Below are positions 55,878-63,557 of a stretch of 64,000 nt of DNA, in pieces; position 1 is the first letter of the stretch, and each line of letters begins with the position of its first letter. The translations under genes were made by a program, and so were the position numbers. A model generated the notes under the pieces. It was given only the letters and a program-made list of their open reading frames with translations, was not told the DNA's origin and ran no database searches. The stretch comes from an uncultured Clostridia bacterium (GTDB lineage: Bacteria; Bacillota; Clostridia; UBA1381; UBA9506): the NCBI GenBank assembly GCA_934438075.1, contig CAKSBF010000001.1, positions 186,001 through 250,000 of the forward strand. Reading direction: 5' to 3'.

Positions 55878-56729
55878 TTACTTCAACCTTCTCAATGCCG
55901 CAAATTCCATTCTGCGCCCCTTTGAATAATAAAACTTATTAAAACTCTTCTTATTGCTGTCCATCACTGTTTCCCCCTTCTCCGCATAGCCCGGGTGAAA
56001 AAGAAGCTCAATATCTTTATTTTTCTTCGCAGCAAGCTTAAAATAATGCGGCAAAACTCTGCGAACTCTTTTTTCATCCATTTTTCCCGAAAATAATATC
56101 CCCATAAATAATGCCGTCCCGATCTCCGATTTTTTCAGCTCACATCGGTTTATAAGCCCCAAAAAATTCAAAACCCACTGTTTCACAAGGTTAATGGGCT
56201 TATAGGTAAAATATAAACTCGGAGTACACAGATATGGCATCATAGGTTCAACAGGAAACCGTATATAATTAACATCTGTATTTTCTTCTCTGATTATGCG
56301 CATTAATGCTCTGAAGATTACCGGTATCATATGCGTATGCTGATGACTGTCAAGCGCCGCCGCATGGTCTCCGAATATTATTTTCCATCTTTGGAGCTGC
56401 CTTTTTATTTCAAGGGAAATCTGCCGTTCAAACTCTCTTCTCTCAGGTGAAACAGAAAGGAAAAACAATCCCTCGAAAGAATATTTAAAATAGCCCCTGT
56501 CATCAACCAGCATCCATACTTCATCCGGAGCCGATACAGGTCTGCCTTCCACCAGATTAATATGGATGCCCAAAGTTATATTTCCCTGCGGGATATAATC
56601 TTTGATATCTTCCATTTCAGTATTCGGAAACACACTGACCTTATTCAGCGCACCATGTCTGACACATTTCTCTATTCTTTTGCAGCTTTCCGCTGACATA
56701 CCTGCATCATCTGCGCAAACATAAACCAT
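55878..56729 (-). CDS. YdjC/ChbG-like carbohydrate deacetylase
   Basis: 283 residues. Family signature residues: CADDAGMSAESC (metal Asp), LGIHINLVEGRPV and ALDSHQHTHMIP (metal His pair), and the C-terminal LLFHPGYAE. ChbG removes an N-acetyl group from chitooligosaccharides; a homologue in an EPS operon probably deacetylates an N-acetyl sugar of the repeat unit. It starts at ATG 56729, immediately after the upstream stop; upstream in-frame starts are inside that gene. No signal peptide, so cytoplasmic action on the lipid-linked precursor is likely. Confidence 0.88.
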   Translation of the reverse strand: MVYVCADDAGMSAESCKRIEKCVRHGALNKVSVFPNTEMEDIKDYIPQGNITLGIHINLVEGRPVSAPDEVWMLVDDRGYFKYSFEGLFFLSVSPERREFERQISLEIKRQLQRWKIIFGDHAAALDSHQHTHMIPVIFRALMRIIREENTDVNYIRFPVEPMMPYLCTPSLYFTYKPINLVKQWVLNFLGLINRCELKKSEIGTALFMGILFSGKMDEKRVRRVLPHYFKLAAKKNKDIELLFHPGYAEKGETVMDSNKKSFNKFYYSKGRRMEFAALRRLK

Positions 56730-56730
56730 G

Positions 56731-58281
56731 TCATTGCTCACTCTCTTCCCCAAGCTTAATCACAAGCACATTATCTATTACCGCTATCGAATTTTCTTCC
56801 GGCCAACAGGACATATTTTTTATCGCATCATGTTTCAGCAATTCCTGTTTTTCCTGTCCTGCAATAAACTGATATTCTTTTCCGCAATAATCATTAAGTG
56901 CGCTGCACAGCACACTCTGTCTCACTGTCTCGTCATCCGCTCTTAAAATATAGCTCTCCGTAGTACCTGTCATGTCCGGCGGTAAATTTTCACTATATGC
57001 TTCACTGCCCGGCAAAGCACCTATTACAAGGATATTGCTGCAGCTTTCAGAATTTTCCGTCTGTTCTATTCTGTCGGCAATCCGAACCAGCGTTCCAAAG
57101 GATTTTTCATAAGCCATTTGCAGCTTGTGGTAACTTACGTTTGCAATAATAATCTGATTCCATACCAAAACAACGCTCAACGTCAATACAAGCCACGATT
57201 TTATATTTCGCGCTCGCGGGCTCAAAAAGTCCATTCTTTCGTATAACAATATAAAAAACATATAAAATACGCAGTATCCCATTTTCATGAGGTTGTGATA
57301 ATCAATACCGGAATTGATAAACGCTAACACACAGGCACCAATCGGCAGTAACACCGCATATACAACCAGCATCAGCAATCTGCCGAATGACATATATATT
57401 TTCTGCTTGAACACGCTTATAAAATACAATCCCGCCGTCAGCACAAATATTAGGCAATTTAATATAGGAAATACACGAAACCCCTGTGAAAAATCAAAGA
57501 AATAATCCATTGTGGTGTGTAAAACAACATACAGCGAACTCCACACATCCATTTCAGACAGCGACATCGCACTATTAATCCCCTGATAGTCCAACAATGT
57601 TTCCCCGGTAAGTTTCAGCAAAACAGATGTAATTAAATAATACAAAATCATACCGACGGCGCCCGTGAGCACGAATTTCACACTCTTGCTAATCAGGTAT
57701 GAAACCTGTTTTTTTGCAAAAATCAATTGATCTGTCAGATACAGCAAAATCAGTGTAATGGCAACGGTGATATATGCCTGATATATCGCTGCCGATAATG
57801 TAATCATACCGGCGGCAAGTACGTAGTTTGGTTTATCTCCCGTCAAAAACATAACCGCCATGCATGCAAACATGAACGAAATCGCATAACCATCCGCAAC
57901 ATAATTATACATCATTACCGATGTAACCGTAGGAAAAGAGATCACAACAGCACCGATTAACGCCGCCGTTACGCCCTTTTTTATGTCAAAGATTTTACAG
58001 ACACATACAGCAGCCACCGCATGAAATATAATCGCCAGCAAACCGTTAATCCATGGCAGATCATAAAAGGAACCCAGTGAACAGGCCGCAGCCAAAAACC
58101 ATCGTCCCATCCTCAACATATTTTGCGCATCATATCTAAAAACAAGAGAATCCCAATTTGGCAGCCAGTTTGCAATCTTATACAAATGCGCTGCAAAGCC
58201 GACAAGCACAGCGGATAAAAAACAAGTTCTCCACTGCGGTAATATCTTATGATATAAAGTTTTCATTACTTTTTCCGGCAC
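56731..58281 (-). CDS. Gtr-type membrane glucosyltransferase (Glucos_trans_II-like)
   Basis: 516 residues with about ten hydrophobic helices followed by a C-terminal extracytoplasmic domain of about 110 residues. The early segment NWDSLVFRYDAQNMLRMGRW with acidic residues in the first loop is typical of phage/O-antigen Gtr glucosyltransferases that use polyprenyl-phosphate-linked sugar to decorate exported glycans. I start at GTG 58281, because GGAG lies 8 nt upstream and overlaps the GT32 stop. No separate gtrA/gtrB donor genes are seen in the operon. Confidence 0.82.
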   Translation of the reverse strand: MPEKVMKTLYHKILPQWRTCFLSAVLVGFAAHLYKIANWLPNWDSLVFRYDAQNMLRMGRWFLAAACSLGSFYDLPWINGLLAIIFHAVAAVCVCKIFDIKKGVTAALIGAVVISFPTVTSVMMYNYVADGYAISFMFACMAVMFLTGDKPNYVLAAGMITLSAAIYQAYITVAITLILLYLTDQLIFAKKQVSYLISKSVKFVLTGAVGMILYYLITSVLLKLTGETLLDYQGINSAMSLSEMDVWSSLYVVLHTTMDYFFDFSQGFRVFPILNCLIFVLTAGLYFISVFKQKIYMSFGRLLMLVVYAVLLPIGACVLAFINSGIDYHNLMKMGYCVFYMFFILLYERMDFLSPRARNIKSWLVLTLSVVLVWNQIIIANVSYHKLQMAYEKSFGTLVRIADRIEQTENSESCSNILVIGALPGSEAYSENLPPDMTGTTESYILRADDETVRQSVLCSALNDYCGKEYQFIAGQEKQELLKHDAIKNMSCWPEENSIAVIDNVLVIKLGEESEQ

Positions 58282-58283
58282 AA

Positions 58284-59018
58284 TTACCACTCCAGCCATT
58301 TAAATTTATGCAAAAATTTTCCATACAGCTTATCATACATTCTTAAACCGACAATCCGCTTCATTCGCGTTGTACGTTTCGTAACCGGCGAAGTCCAGGA
58401 AGCACAGTAGTGATGAATGGAATACGTATTTTCCGTTTTTTTCGTCCGGCCCGTGTAATAGTCCATCGGACACAGATAGTCCTGCGGTAAAAATTTCATG
58501 TTCATAAATGTCTGATTCGTATTTTCTATATCCATTCCCAATCGAACCAGTGTCTCGGTATTCCGGTCGGGACACGGCGTCATATCATACGAACCATCCG
58601 GCAGCACGAAATGAATATGATCATAGTCCTTTAACATTTCACCGATTATTTCATTGCCTGCCTCGGCGGCAAAACCCAGACCGGTCGCAACAATCCCCTT
58701 TTCATCAAACCCCATATACCCTTTGCCGCTCAACAGCGGCTCAACAGGCTTAATGAGTTCGACATCCGTATCAAAATAGATACCTCCGTATTCATAAACG
58801 GTTTTCAAGCGTACATAATCGCTTACAAAGGCCCACTGACCGGCTTCATATGCTTCTTTGACATATTGGTTACAGGAAATATCAAAGTTATGCTCGTTCC
58901 AACAAATGATTTCATAATCGGGACAGTATTTTTTCCAGCTTTTCATGCACTTTTTTGCTAAACGCGGCAAGGAAGCGCCGCCAAACCAGCAATAATGTAT
59001 TTTTTTCGGAATACTCAT
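58284..59018 (-). CDS. GT32-like glycosyltransferase (DXD sugar-binding family)
   Basis: 244 residues. IPKKIHYCWFGGASLPRLAK, CWNEHNFD, QWAFVSDYVRLKTVYEYGG and the DXD in GGIYFDTDVELIKP match capsular-polysaccharide GT32/Gly_transf_sug enzymes. Cytoplasmic. It overlaps the flippase stop by 4 nt. It transfers one sugar in the EPS repeat; sugar not predictable. Confidence 0.93.
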   Translation of the reverse strand: MSIPKKIHYCWFGGASLPRLAKKCMKSWKKYCPDYEIICWNEHNFDISCNQYVKEAYEAGQWAFVSDYVRLKTVYEYGGIYFDTDVELIKPVEPLLSGKGYMGFDEKGIVATGLGFAAEAGNEIIGEMLKDYDHIHFVLPDGSYDMTPCPDRNTETLVRLGMDIENTNQTFMNMKFLPQDYLCPMDYYTGRTKKTENTYSIHHYCASWTSPVTKRTTRMKRIVGLRMYDKLYGKFLHKFKWLEW

Positions 59019-60520
59019 AACATTTCCTCTCTTTTACACAATTTTATAAAATCCCGAAATGCCCTCTTCCCAAACACAAAATTTACGGCAAGATATAAAC
59101 CAACAATCCAAACAGAATGAATAATACCGTTCAGAATAAGCTGTCCAAACGAAACACCGCTGAAATGATCTACAAAAAATATCATCATTATAAATGCAAA
59201 TACCGTTCCATTAATCAGCCATAATTTATACGTTTGAAATACACTTCTCTTCAAAACCTTTTTGTCTGCATAATAAATCATCATAAATCCGCGGTATATG
59301 AGCGCCGCGATAGTGCCGACAATCGCCCCGCAAATTCCCCATTTTATAATGGCGGCTACCGATGCGGTGATATTAATGAGCATTTCTATTATTGCGTGTC
59401 TGCGCGTCTCCTTAAATTTTCCGGCATATTCCAGCACATGATTTGACGGCAGCTTTCCGTTTGCCAGCAGATTCATCAGCACAAAAAGAAAGACTAACAC
59501 CGCGTTTGTATAATCAGCATCATGAATCCCTTTCGTATACAGCTGTATCAAAGGGAGTAAAAATACCGCCATCAGCGTATAAATTATAAACGTTACCATA
59601 ATATAAAATGTTTCATATATATGATAAAGTCTGTGAAATTTATCAACATCTACATGAAAAATCTGTCCGAGAGCAAAACTGAAACCCGATATGATATTTG
59701 TTATAAAAGCCTGTACCTGGGAGAAAAAAATATTATAAACCGCATATACGCTGACAATCTTAAAATCGCACAACACAGAAAGCAAAAGAATATCAGTGTT
59801 GTTAAATACCATCCCCGATATCTGATGAACCAGCACCGATTGTTTTTGAGCTATCGCCTTATAATCGGGTTTTATTTTTAAATCAAGCCAGGAATATCTT
59901 TTTCTTGCGTATGCATATAAATAGCCCAGCTGCACCATCGCCAGGATACAATACGTAAGCTGAATCAATATCAGACTGTCGGTTAACACCAGCACAAGTA
60001 TTTTGCCTATATTAGATGTAAGCTGCAATATCGTTTCAGAATTATTTATGACATATTTTCTGCCGTCAACCTCCATTAATATTCTGTATTTTGCCTGTAC
60101 AAAATAACTGAACAGCGATGGAATCGCATTTAAAATCACAATTGCAAACAAGACATAACTATTAATACCCGTAGGCACTACAAAGGCATACACAATTGCA
60201 ATAATAAAAACAATAACAGAATAGATGATACCTGTCCTGAAATAATATTGATTCGTTGCTGAAAGTATCGCGCCGGCACTTTTGTAATCTTTCTCAGCAA
60301 TCGGCTTGTAAAGCGCCTGTGTTGTCGCCAGCCCCACCCCTGCTTCCAACAGACACATATAGGTAAAAATCTGTTTTATCGTTGAAAGTACTCCGTTAAC
60401 CTCCGAGCCGAAATTTTCAAGATATAACCGCGGCAGCAGAAAGCTGAGTGCAATCAGTACAACCTGATAGACCATGCCGGATATTAGATTGCGTTTAATC
60501 TTCCGCCCGTGTTGACTCAT
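59015..60520 (-). CDS. Wzx-like polysaccharide flippase
   Basis: 501-residue membrane protein with about 12-14 hydrophobic segments, beginning KIKRNLISGMVYQVVLIAL and RLYLENFGSEVNGVLSTIK, typical of the PST/MVF flippases that move undecaprenyl-linked repeats across the membrane. ATG 60520 is chosen since AAAAGGAGG lies 9 nt upstream; in-frame codons further up lie in the riboswitch/terminator leader. First gene of the EPS operon. Confidence 0.92.
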   Translation of the reverse strand: MSQHGRKIKRNLISGMVYQVVLIALSFLLPRLYLENFGSEVNGVLSTIKQIFTYMCLLEAGVGLATTQALYKPIAEKDYKSAGAILSATNQYYFRTGIIYSVIVFIIAIVYAFVVPTGINSYVLFAIVILNAIPSLFSYFVQAKYRILMEVDGRKYVINNSETILQLTSNIGKILVLVLTDSLILIQLTYCILAMVQLGYLYAYARKRYSWLDLKIKPDYKAIAQKQSVLVHQISGMVFNNTDILLLSVLCDFKIVSVYAVYNIFFSQVQAFITNIISGFSFALGQIFHVDVDKFHRLYHIYETFYIMVTFIIYTLMAVFLLPLIQLYTKGIHDADYTNAVLVFLFVLMNLLANGKLPSNHVLEYAGKFKETRRHAIIEMLINITASVAAIIKWGICGAIVGTIAALIYRGFMMIYYADKKVLKRSVFQTYKLWLINGTVFAFIMMIFFVDHFSGVSFGQLILNGIIHSVWIVGLYLAVNFVFGKRAFRDFIKLCKREEML

Positions 60521-60563
60521 CCTGCTGCGCCTCCTTTTAAAATATGTTATTTTTGTCCCGAAG

Positions 60564-60606
60564 AAATAAAAAAGACCGCAAAGATTTGAAAATTCAATCA
60601 TTGCGG
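60564..60606 (-). terminator. Riboswitch expression-platform terminator before the EPS operon
   Basis: On the minus strand CCGCAA..GATT.GAA / TTC.AATC-type hairpin (60606-60576) followed by TCTTTTTTATTT (60575-60564). It lies between promoter and first gene of the operon and its 5' arm (CCGCAATGATTGAA) is the same sequence that would form the 3' strand of riboswitch helix P1. It would also stop read-through from the acetyltransferase gene. Confidence 0.85.
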
Positions 60607-60684
60607 CCAGTCAATCATAGCATATGCCTTAGACACTGAGCTTTGTGCCCCTATCTTTCAATAGGTTTACCAAAATATTAATTT
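60590..60684 (-). ncRNA. c-di-GMP-I (GEMM-I) riboswitch aptamer controlling the EPS operon
   Basis: Read on the minus strand. GGTAAACC (60671-60664) matches the conserved GGcAAACC. It is followed by CCTAT-T-GAAA-G-ATAGG, a P2 stem capped by the GAAA tetraloop. Then comes GGCACAAAGC (consensus GGACGCAAAGC), then a P3 arm with GTCTAAGG and CTATGAT, the pieces of the tetraloop receptor, and finally ACTGGCCGC, the conserved 3' end. P1 can form between AAATTAATATTTTG (60684-60671) and CAATGATTGAATTT (60603-60590), which overlaps the terminator. Ligand-stabilised P1 would then break the terminator, predicting an ON switch (inference). The family is known from C. difficile and Vibrio. Confidence 0.82.
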
Positions 60685-60716
60685 GTGTTTATAAAATATT
60701 ATCTTTTTTTTATATT

Positions 60717-60745
60717 ATATTATCATACACGCACAAATATGTCAA
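60717..60745 (-). promoter_or_regulatory. Promoter of the EPS operon
   Basis: Minus strand TTGACA (60745-60740), 17-nt spacer, TAATAT (60722-60717), starting RNA near 60710, about 25 nt before the riboswitch. The -35 box lies 11 bp after the acetyltransferase stop. Confidence 0.82.
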
Positions 60746-60755
60746 CATTTTTCTC

Positions 60756-61313
60756 TTATTTTGTCGAAAGCGATATACAATTGCAAAGATAATCCTGCGC
60801 TGCATTGTCTTTCGGTATAATCCTGGCAGGGTTTCCTATGACTACAGAATGAGCAGGCACGTCAAAATTAACATATGACAGCGGAGCAATCAAAACATCC
60901 TGCCCTATTGTAATATTTCCGACAACAACAGCATTTGTTCCAATCCAGCAGTTACCTTCAAGGCTTGGAACGCCTTTCCGCTTTCCGCGGTTTTCAGCGC
61001 CGATGGTAACACCTGTTCCGACATTGACATTTTTCCCGATTACCGCATCAGGATGAATAATAACCCGTCCGCAATGCCCAATATAAAACCCCTCGTCAAT
61101 CCGCGTGCGAGCGGGAATCTGAATCATGGTTTTATTAGACATTCTTTTAAGACGAAGGGTATAAAACATTTTCATCGGAAAACTTTTGCAATTTTGCGCC
61201 TTTCTCAGCATACAAATGTACTTCAGCTCTAACGGCCTGAATATACGCTGAAGCATGGACTCCCCCTTTTCCCCGTAATACCTGTATAAATCCTTCGAAA
61301 AGCTGCAGTTCAT
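60756..61313 (-). CDS. Hexapeptide-repeat acetyltransferase, serine-acetyltransferase-like
   Basis: 185 residues. N-terminal helical part about 1-75, then left-handed beta-helix repeats: IGHCGRVIIHPDAVIGKNVN, VGTGVTIGAENRGKRKGVP, NCWIGTNAVVVGNITIG and SVVIGNPARIIP, with catalytic-type His at IGHCG. The N-terminus is shorter than in true CysE, so it is more likely a sugar O-acetyltransferase of polysaccharide synthesis than serine acetyltransferase. GGAGGTG precedes the ATG. It has its own promoter, runs in the same direction as the EPS operon and no terminator follows before the EPS leader, so it may be functionally linked. Confidence 0.85.
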   Translation of the reverse strand: MNCSFSKDLYRYYGEKGESMLQRIFRPLELKYICMLRKAQNCKSFPMKMFYTLRLKRMSNKTMIQIPARTRIDEGFYIGHCGRVIIHPDAVIGKNVNVGTGVTIGAENRGKRKGVPSLEGNCWIGTNAVVVGNITIGQDVLIAPLSYVNFDVPAHSVVIGNPARIIPKDNAAQDYLCNCISLSTK

Positions 61314-61348
61314 AAAAACACCTCCAACGACAGATCAATAATATACAG

Positions 61349-61377
61349 AATATATCATATTTTCTTTAGTTTGTAAA
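61349..61377 (-). promoter_or_regulatory. Promoter of the acetyltransferase gene
   Basis: Minus strand TTTACA (61377-61372), 17-nt spacer, TATATT (61354-61349), about 35 nt before the start codon. Confidence 0.65.
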
Positions 61378-61434
61378 CAACCTTTATCTTTTCTGCAAAA
61401 TGTTTCATCCCATCATCAAAAACATTTTCTTAAT

Positions 61435-61471
61435 AAAAATAAAGCTGACACTGCTACAAAACAATGTCAGC
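61435..61471 (-). terminator. Terminator of the kduI-kduD operon
   Basis: Minus strand GCTGACATTG (61471-61462), 8-nt loop, CAGTGTCAGC (61453-61444) with one mismatch, then a T-rich run (61443-61435). It lies about 55 nt after the kduD stop. Confidence 0.78.
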
Positions 61472-61527
61472 CTATTTAATATTTAATCAAAAAAATCTAA
61501 CTCACCGAAAAAATTCAAAGCCCTGCA

Positions 61528-62313
61528 TCACGGCTGTTTGCCGATATAAGCCAAAATACCGCCGTCAACATACAGTACATGACCATTGACAAAGTTAGAT
61601 GCATCACTTGCTAAAAAGACTGCCGGACCTGCCAAATCTTCCGGTGTTCCCCAGCGAGCTGCCGGTGTTTTCGCAATAATAAAGCTGTCGAACGGATGAC
61701 GGGAACCATCTGCCTGTCTCTCGCGAAGCGGTGCAGTCTGCGGTGTTGCAATGTAACCCGGTCCGATACCATTGCACTGAATGTTATATTCGCCATACTC
61801 AGAAGCAATATTACGGGTCAGCATTTTCAGGCCGCCCTTGGCTGCAGCATAAGCGGAAACTGTTTCACGACCAAGCTCGCTCATCATAGAACAGATATTA
61901 ATAATCTTTCCATGACCTTTTTTAATCATGGAAGGAATTACTGCTTTAGAAACAATGAACGGAGCGTTTAAGTCAACATCTATAACCTGTCTAAACTCAG
62001 CAGCACTCATTTCGCACATAGGGATTCTCTTAATAATGCCGGCATTGTTTACCAAAATATCAATTACGCCAACTTCTTTCTCAATTTTTGCAACCAACTC
62101 ATTCACAGCCTCTTCGTTGGTAACATCACAAACATATCCGTGTGCGTCAATGCCGTCTGCCTTATAACTTGCCAGGCCCTTGTCAACCAATTCCTGTTTA
62201 ATATCGTTAAATACGATCGTTGCGCCTGCCTGTGCATAAGCCTTTGCAATTGCATAGCCGATGCCGTAGGAAGCACCTGTGATTAATGCAACTTTTCCTT
62301 TTAAATCAAACAT
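61528..62313 (-). CDS. kduD: 2-dehydro-3-deoxy-D-gluconate 5-dehydrogenase (KduD-like SDR)
   Basis: 261-residue short-chain dehydrogenase that reduces 3-deoxy-D-glycero-2,5-hexodiulosonate to 2-keto-3-deoxygluconate in unsaturated-uronate breakdown. NAD(P)-binding GASYGIGYAIAKAYAQAGA, structural NNAGI, catalytic Ser in NICSMMSELGRE, and YAAAKGGLKML carrying the YxxxK pair. The assignment as KduD instead of gluconate 5-dehydrogenase rests on the adjacent kduI (20 nt upstream). Confidence 0.9.
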   Translation of the reverse strand: MFDLKGKVALITGASYGIGYAIAKAYAQAGATIVFNDIKQELVDKGLASYKADGIDAHGYVCDVTNEEAVNELVAKIEKEVGVIDILVNNAGIIKRIPMCEMSAAEFRQVIDVDLNAPFIVSKAVIPSMIKKGHGKIINICSMMSELGRETVSAYAAAKGGLKMLTRNIASEYGEYNIQCNGIGPGYIATPQTAPLRERQADGSRHPFDSFIIAKTPAARWGTPEDLAGPAVFLASDASNFVNGHVLYVDGGILAYIGKQP

Positions 62314-62333
62314 ATGTAAGTCCTCCTTCTTTA

Positions 62334-63164
62334 TTACAGCAAATCCTTTGTTTCAATAAAGTCCATATCTGTAAATTCCTGGTTTTCACCGCACATAGCC
62401 CATATAAAGGAATATGCCTTGGTACCTACGCCGCTGTGAATGGACCAGCTCGGCGAGATAACTGCCTCTTCGTTATGCATGATAATGTGACGGGTCTGCT
62501 GCGGCTCGCCCATCATGTGGAAGACTACGTCATTTTCGCCCATATCCAAATAGAGATAAACCTCCATACGTCTGTCGTGAGTATGTGAAGGCATGGTGTT
62601 CCAGTTAGAACCCGGCTCCAATTGCGTCAAACCCATTGCCAACTGGCAGCTCTGCATAACTTCCGGGTGGATATACTGGTTGATAACACGCTTATTGCAG
62701 TCCTCCACCGTTCCGCAAGGAACCTTCTTTGCCTTTGTAATGTCAATTTTAACAGTCGGATAAGATTTATGTGCCGGGCAGGACGAAACATAAAATTTCG
62801 CCGGCTCTGCAGAATCTATGCTTTTAAATTTAATCTCTTTATTGCCCATACCGATATAAATGCCATCACGCGGATTCATTTCATATTCGGTACCGTCAAC
62901 AGTGATAATGCCTTTACCGCCAATGTTAATACAGCCCATCTCACGTCTTTGCAGGAAATATTCTGCTGCAAGTTCCTTTCCCGCTTCCAGCGACAGCTCG
63001 GTATCTACCGGCATAACACCTGCTGTGATAATGCGGTCAATATGGCTGTATACCATCTTGATATTGTCCTTTGTAAAAAGGTTCGAAATGTGAAATTCTT
63101 CCCTTAAACGCTCAGTAGTGTAATGCTTCACGTCTTTTGCGTTAGATGCTTGTCTTACTTCCAT
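62334..63164 (-). CDS. kduI: 5-dehydro-4-deoxy-D-glucuronate isomerase
   Basis: 276 residues (E. coli KduI 278). A cupin-type isomerase converting 4-deoxy-5-keto-uronate, formed from lyase products, to the KduD substrate. Conserved metal-site segments are MPSHTHDRRMEVYLYLDM, followed by the C-terminal SPSWSIHSGVGTKAYSFIWAM. ATG 63164 is chosen since GGAGGAAG precedes it; the longer in-frame ORF begins in the leader. First gene of a kduI-kduD operon that fits the heparinase-like lyase at 37793-40864. Confidence 0.95.
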   Translation of the reverse strand: MEVRQASNAKDVKHYTTERLREEFHISNLFTKDNIKMVYSHIDRIITAGVMPVDTELSLEAGKELAAEYFLQRREMGCINIGGKGIITVDGTEYEMNPRDGIYIGMGNKEIKFKSIDSAEPAKFYVSSCPAHKSYPTVKIDITKAKKVPCGTVEDCNKRVINQYIHPEVMQSCQLAMGLTQLEPGSNWNTMPSHTHDRRMEVYLYLDMGENDVVFHMMGEPQQTRHIIMHNEEAVISPSWSIHSGVGTKAYSFIWAMCGENQEFTDMDFIETKDLL

Positions 63165-63244
63165 GTTTACTTCCTCCTGTTTCAATATTCTTTGATTGAA
63201 CCGCCATTGGCATAACCATTGACGGTACACATCTCTCTTTTTTC

Positions 63245-63281
63245 ATTATAACACATATAAAATTTTTTCGCAAGTGCGAAA
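63245..63281 (-). promoter_or_regulatory. kduI-kduD promoter with overlapping operator-like palindrome
   Basis: Minus strand TTGCGA (63273-63268), 17-nt spacer, TATAAT (63250-63245). A perfect 7-bp-arm dyad, TTTCGCA-AG-TGCGAAA on the plus strand (63266-63281), covers the -35 box. It looks like a repressor operator for uronate-responsive control; the regulator is not in the window. Confidence 0.72.
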
Positions 63282-63322
63282 TATGAACGTTCTGTAAAAA
63301 GGAAAAAGATAATTTATTATCA

Positions 63323-63555
63323 CATTTTGAGCAAGCTCAAAATGCTTCTTCATCAAACAAACGCTTTGCGTTCACTTGATGAGTCTTTGCAGCGTTCTTC
63401 GTTCTCACATTGCGCACTACTCCGAACGCCGAGCAGTGTGAAATCCGCAGCGCATGTCCGCAGATTTCAGGCAGCGGGGGATCTCTCTGACAACTCCCCG
63501 GAAGCCGCGTATCTTTTGCAGTGCGGAGCAGAAGCACTCTCGCTTATCAGCTAAA
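63323..63555. repeat. GC-rich palindromic segment, possible dispersed repeat
   Basis: The 63165-63557 gap contains the kdu promoter and then this segment. It opens with a perfect 10-bp-arm palindrome CATTTTGAGC-aa-GCTCAAAATG (63323-63344), followed by nested hairpins (CATCAA/TTGATG with inner AACGC/GCGTT at 63351-63380; CACA.TGC/GCA.TGTG; GAAATC/GATTTC; GGGG/CCCC). GC content is visibly higher than the flanks. Open frames exist on both strands (63327-63554 +, 63337-63537 -) but lack ribosome sites and look structural. Either a non-autonomous repeat or a structured RNA. Confidence 0.5.
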
Positions 63556-63557
63556 AT

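Noticed and set aside
60564..60606. Processive antitermination (LoaP/NusG-type) site ahead of the EPS operon
   Set aside because: First considered because a terminator precedes a long EPS operon, but the upstream RNA matches the c-di-GMP-I riboswitch, which explains the terminator without an extra factor.
60756..61313. cysE (serine acetyltransferase)
   Set aside because: Beta-helix similarity is real, but the N-terminal region is shorter than in CysE and the neighbourhood is polysaccharide synthesis with no cysteine genes.
63327..63554. 75-codon open frame on the plus strand as a gene
   Set aside because: Lies wholly in the palindromic GC-rich segment, with an equally open opposite frame and no ribosome site; better explained as a structural repeat.
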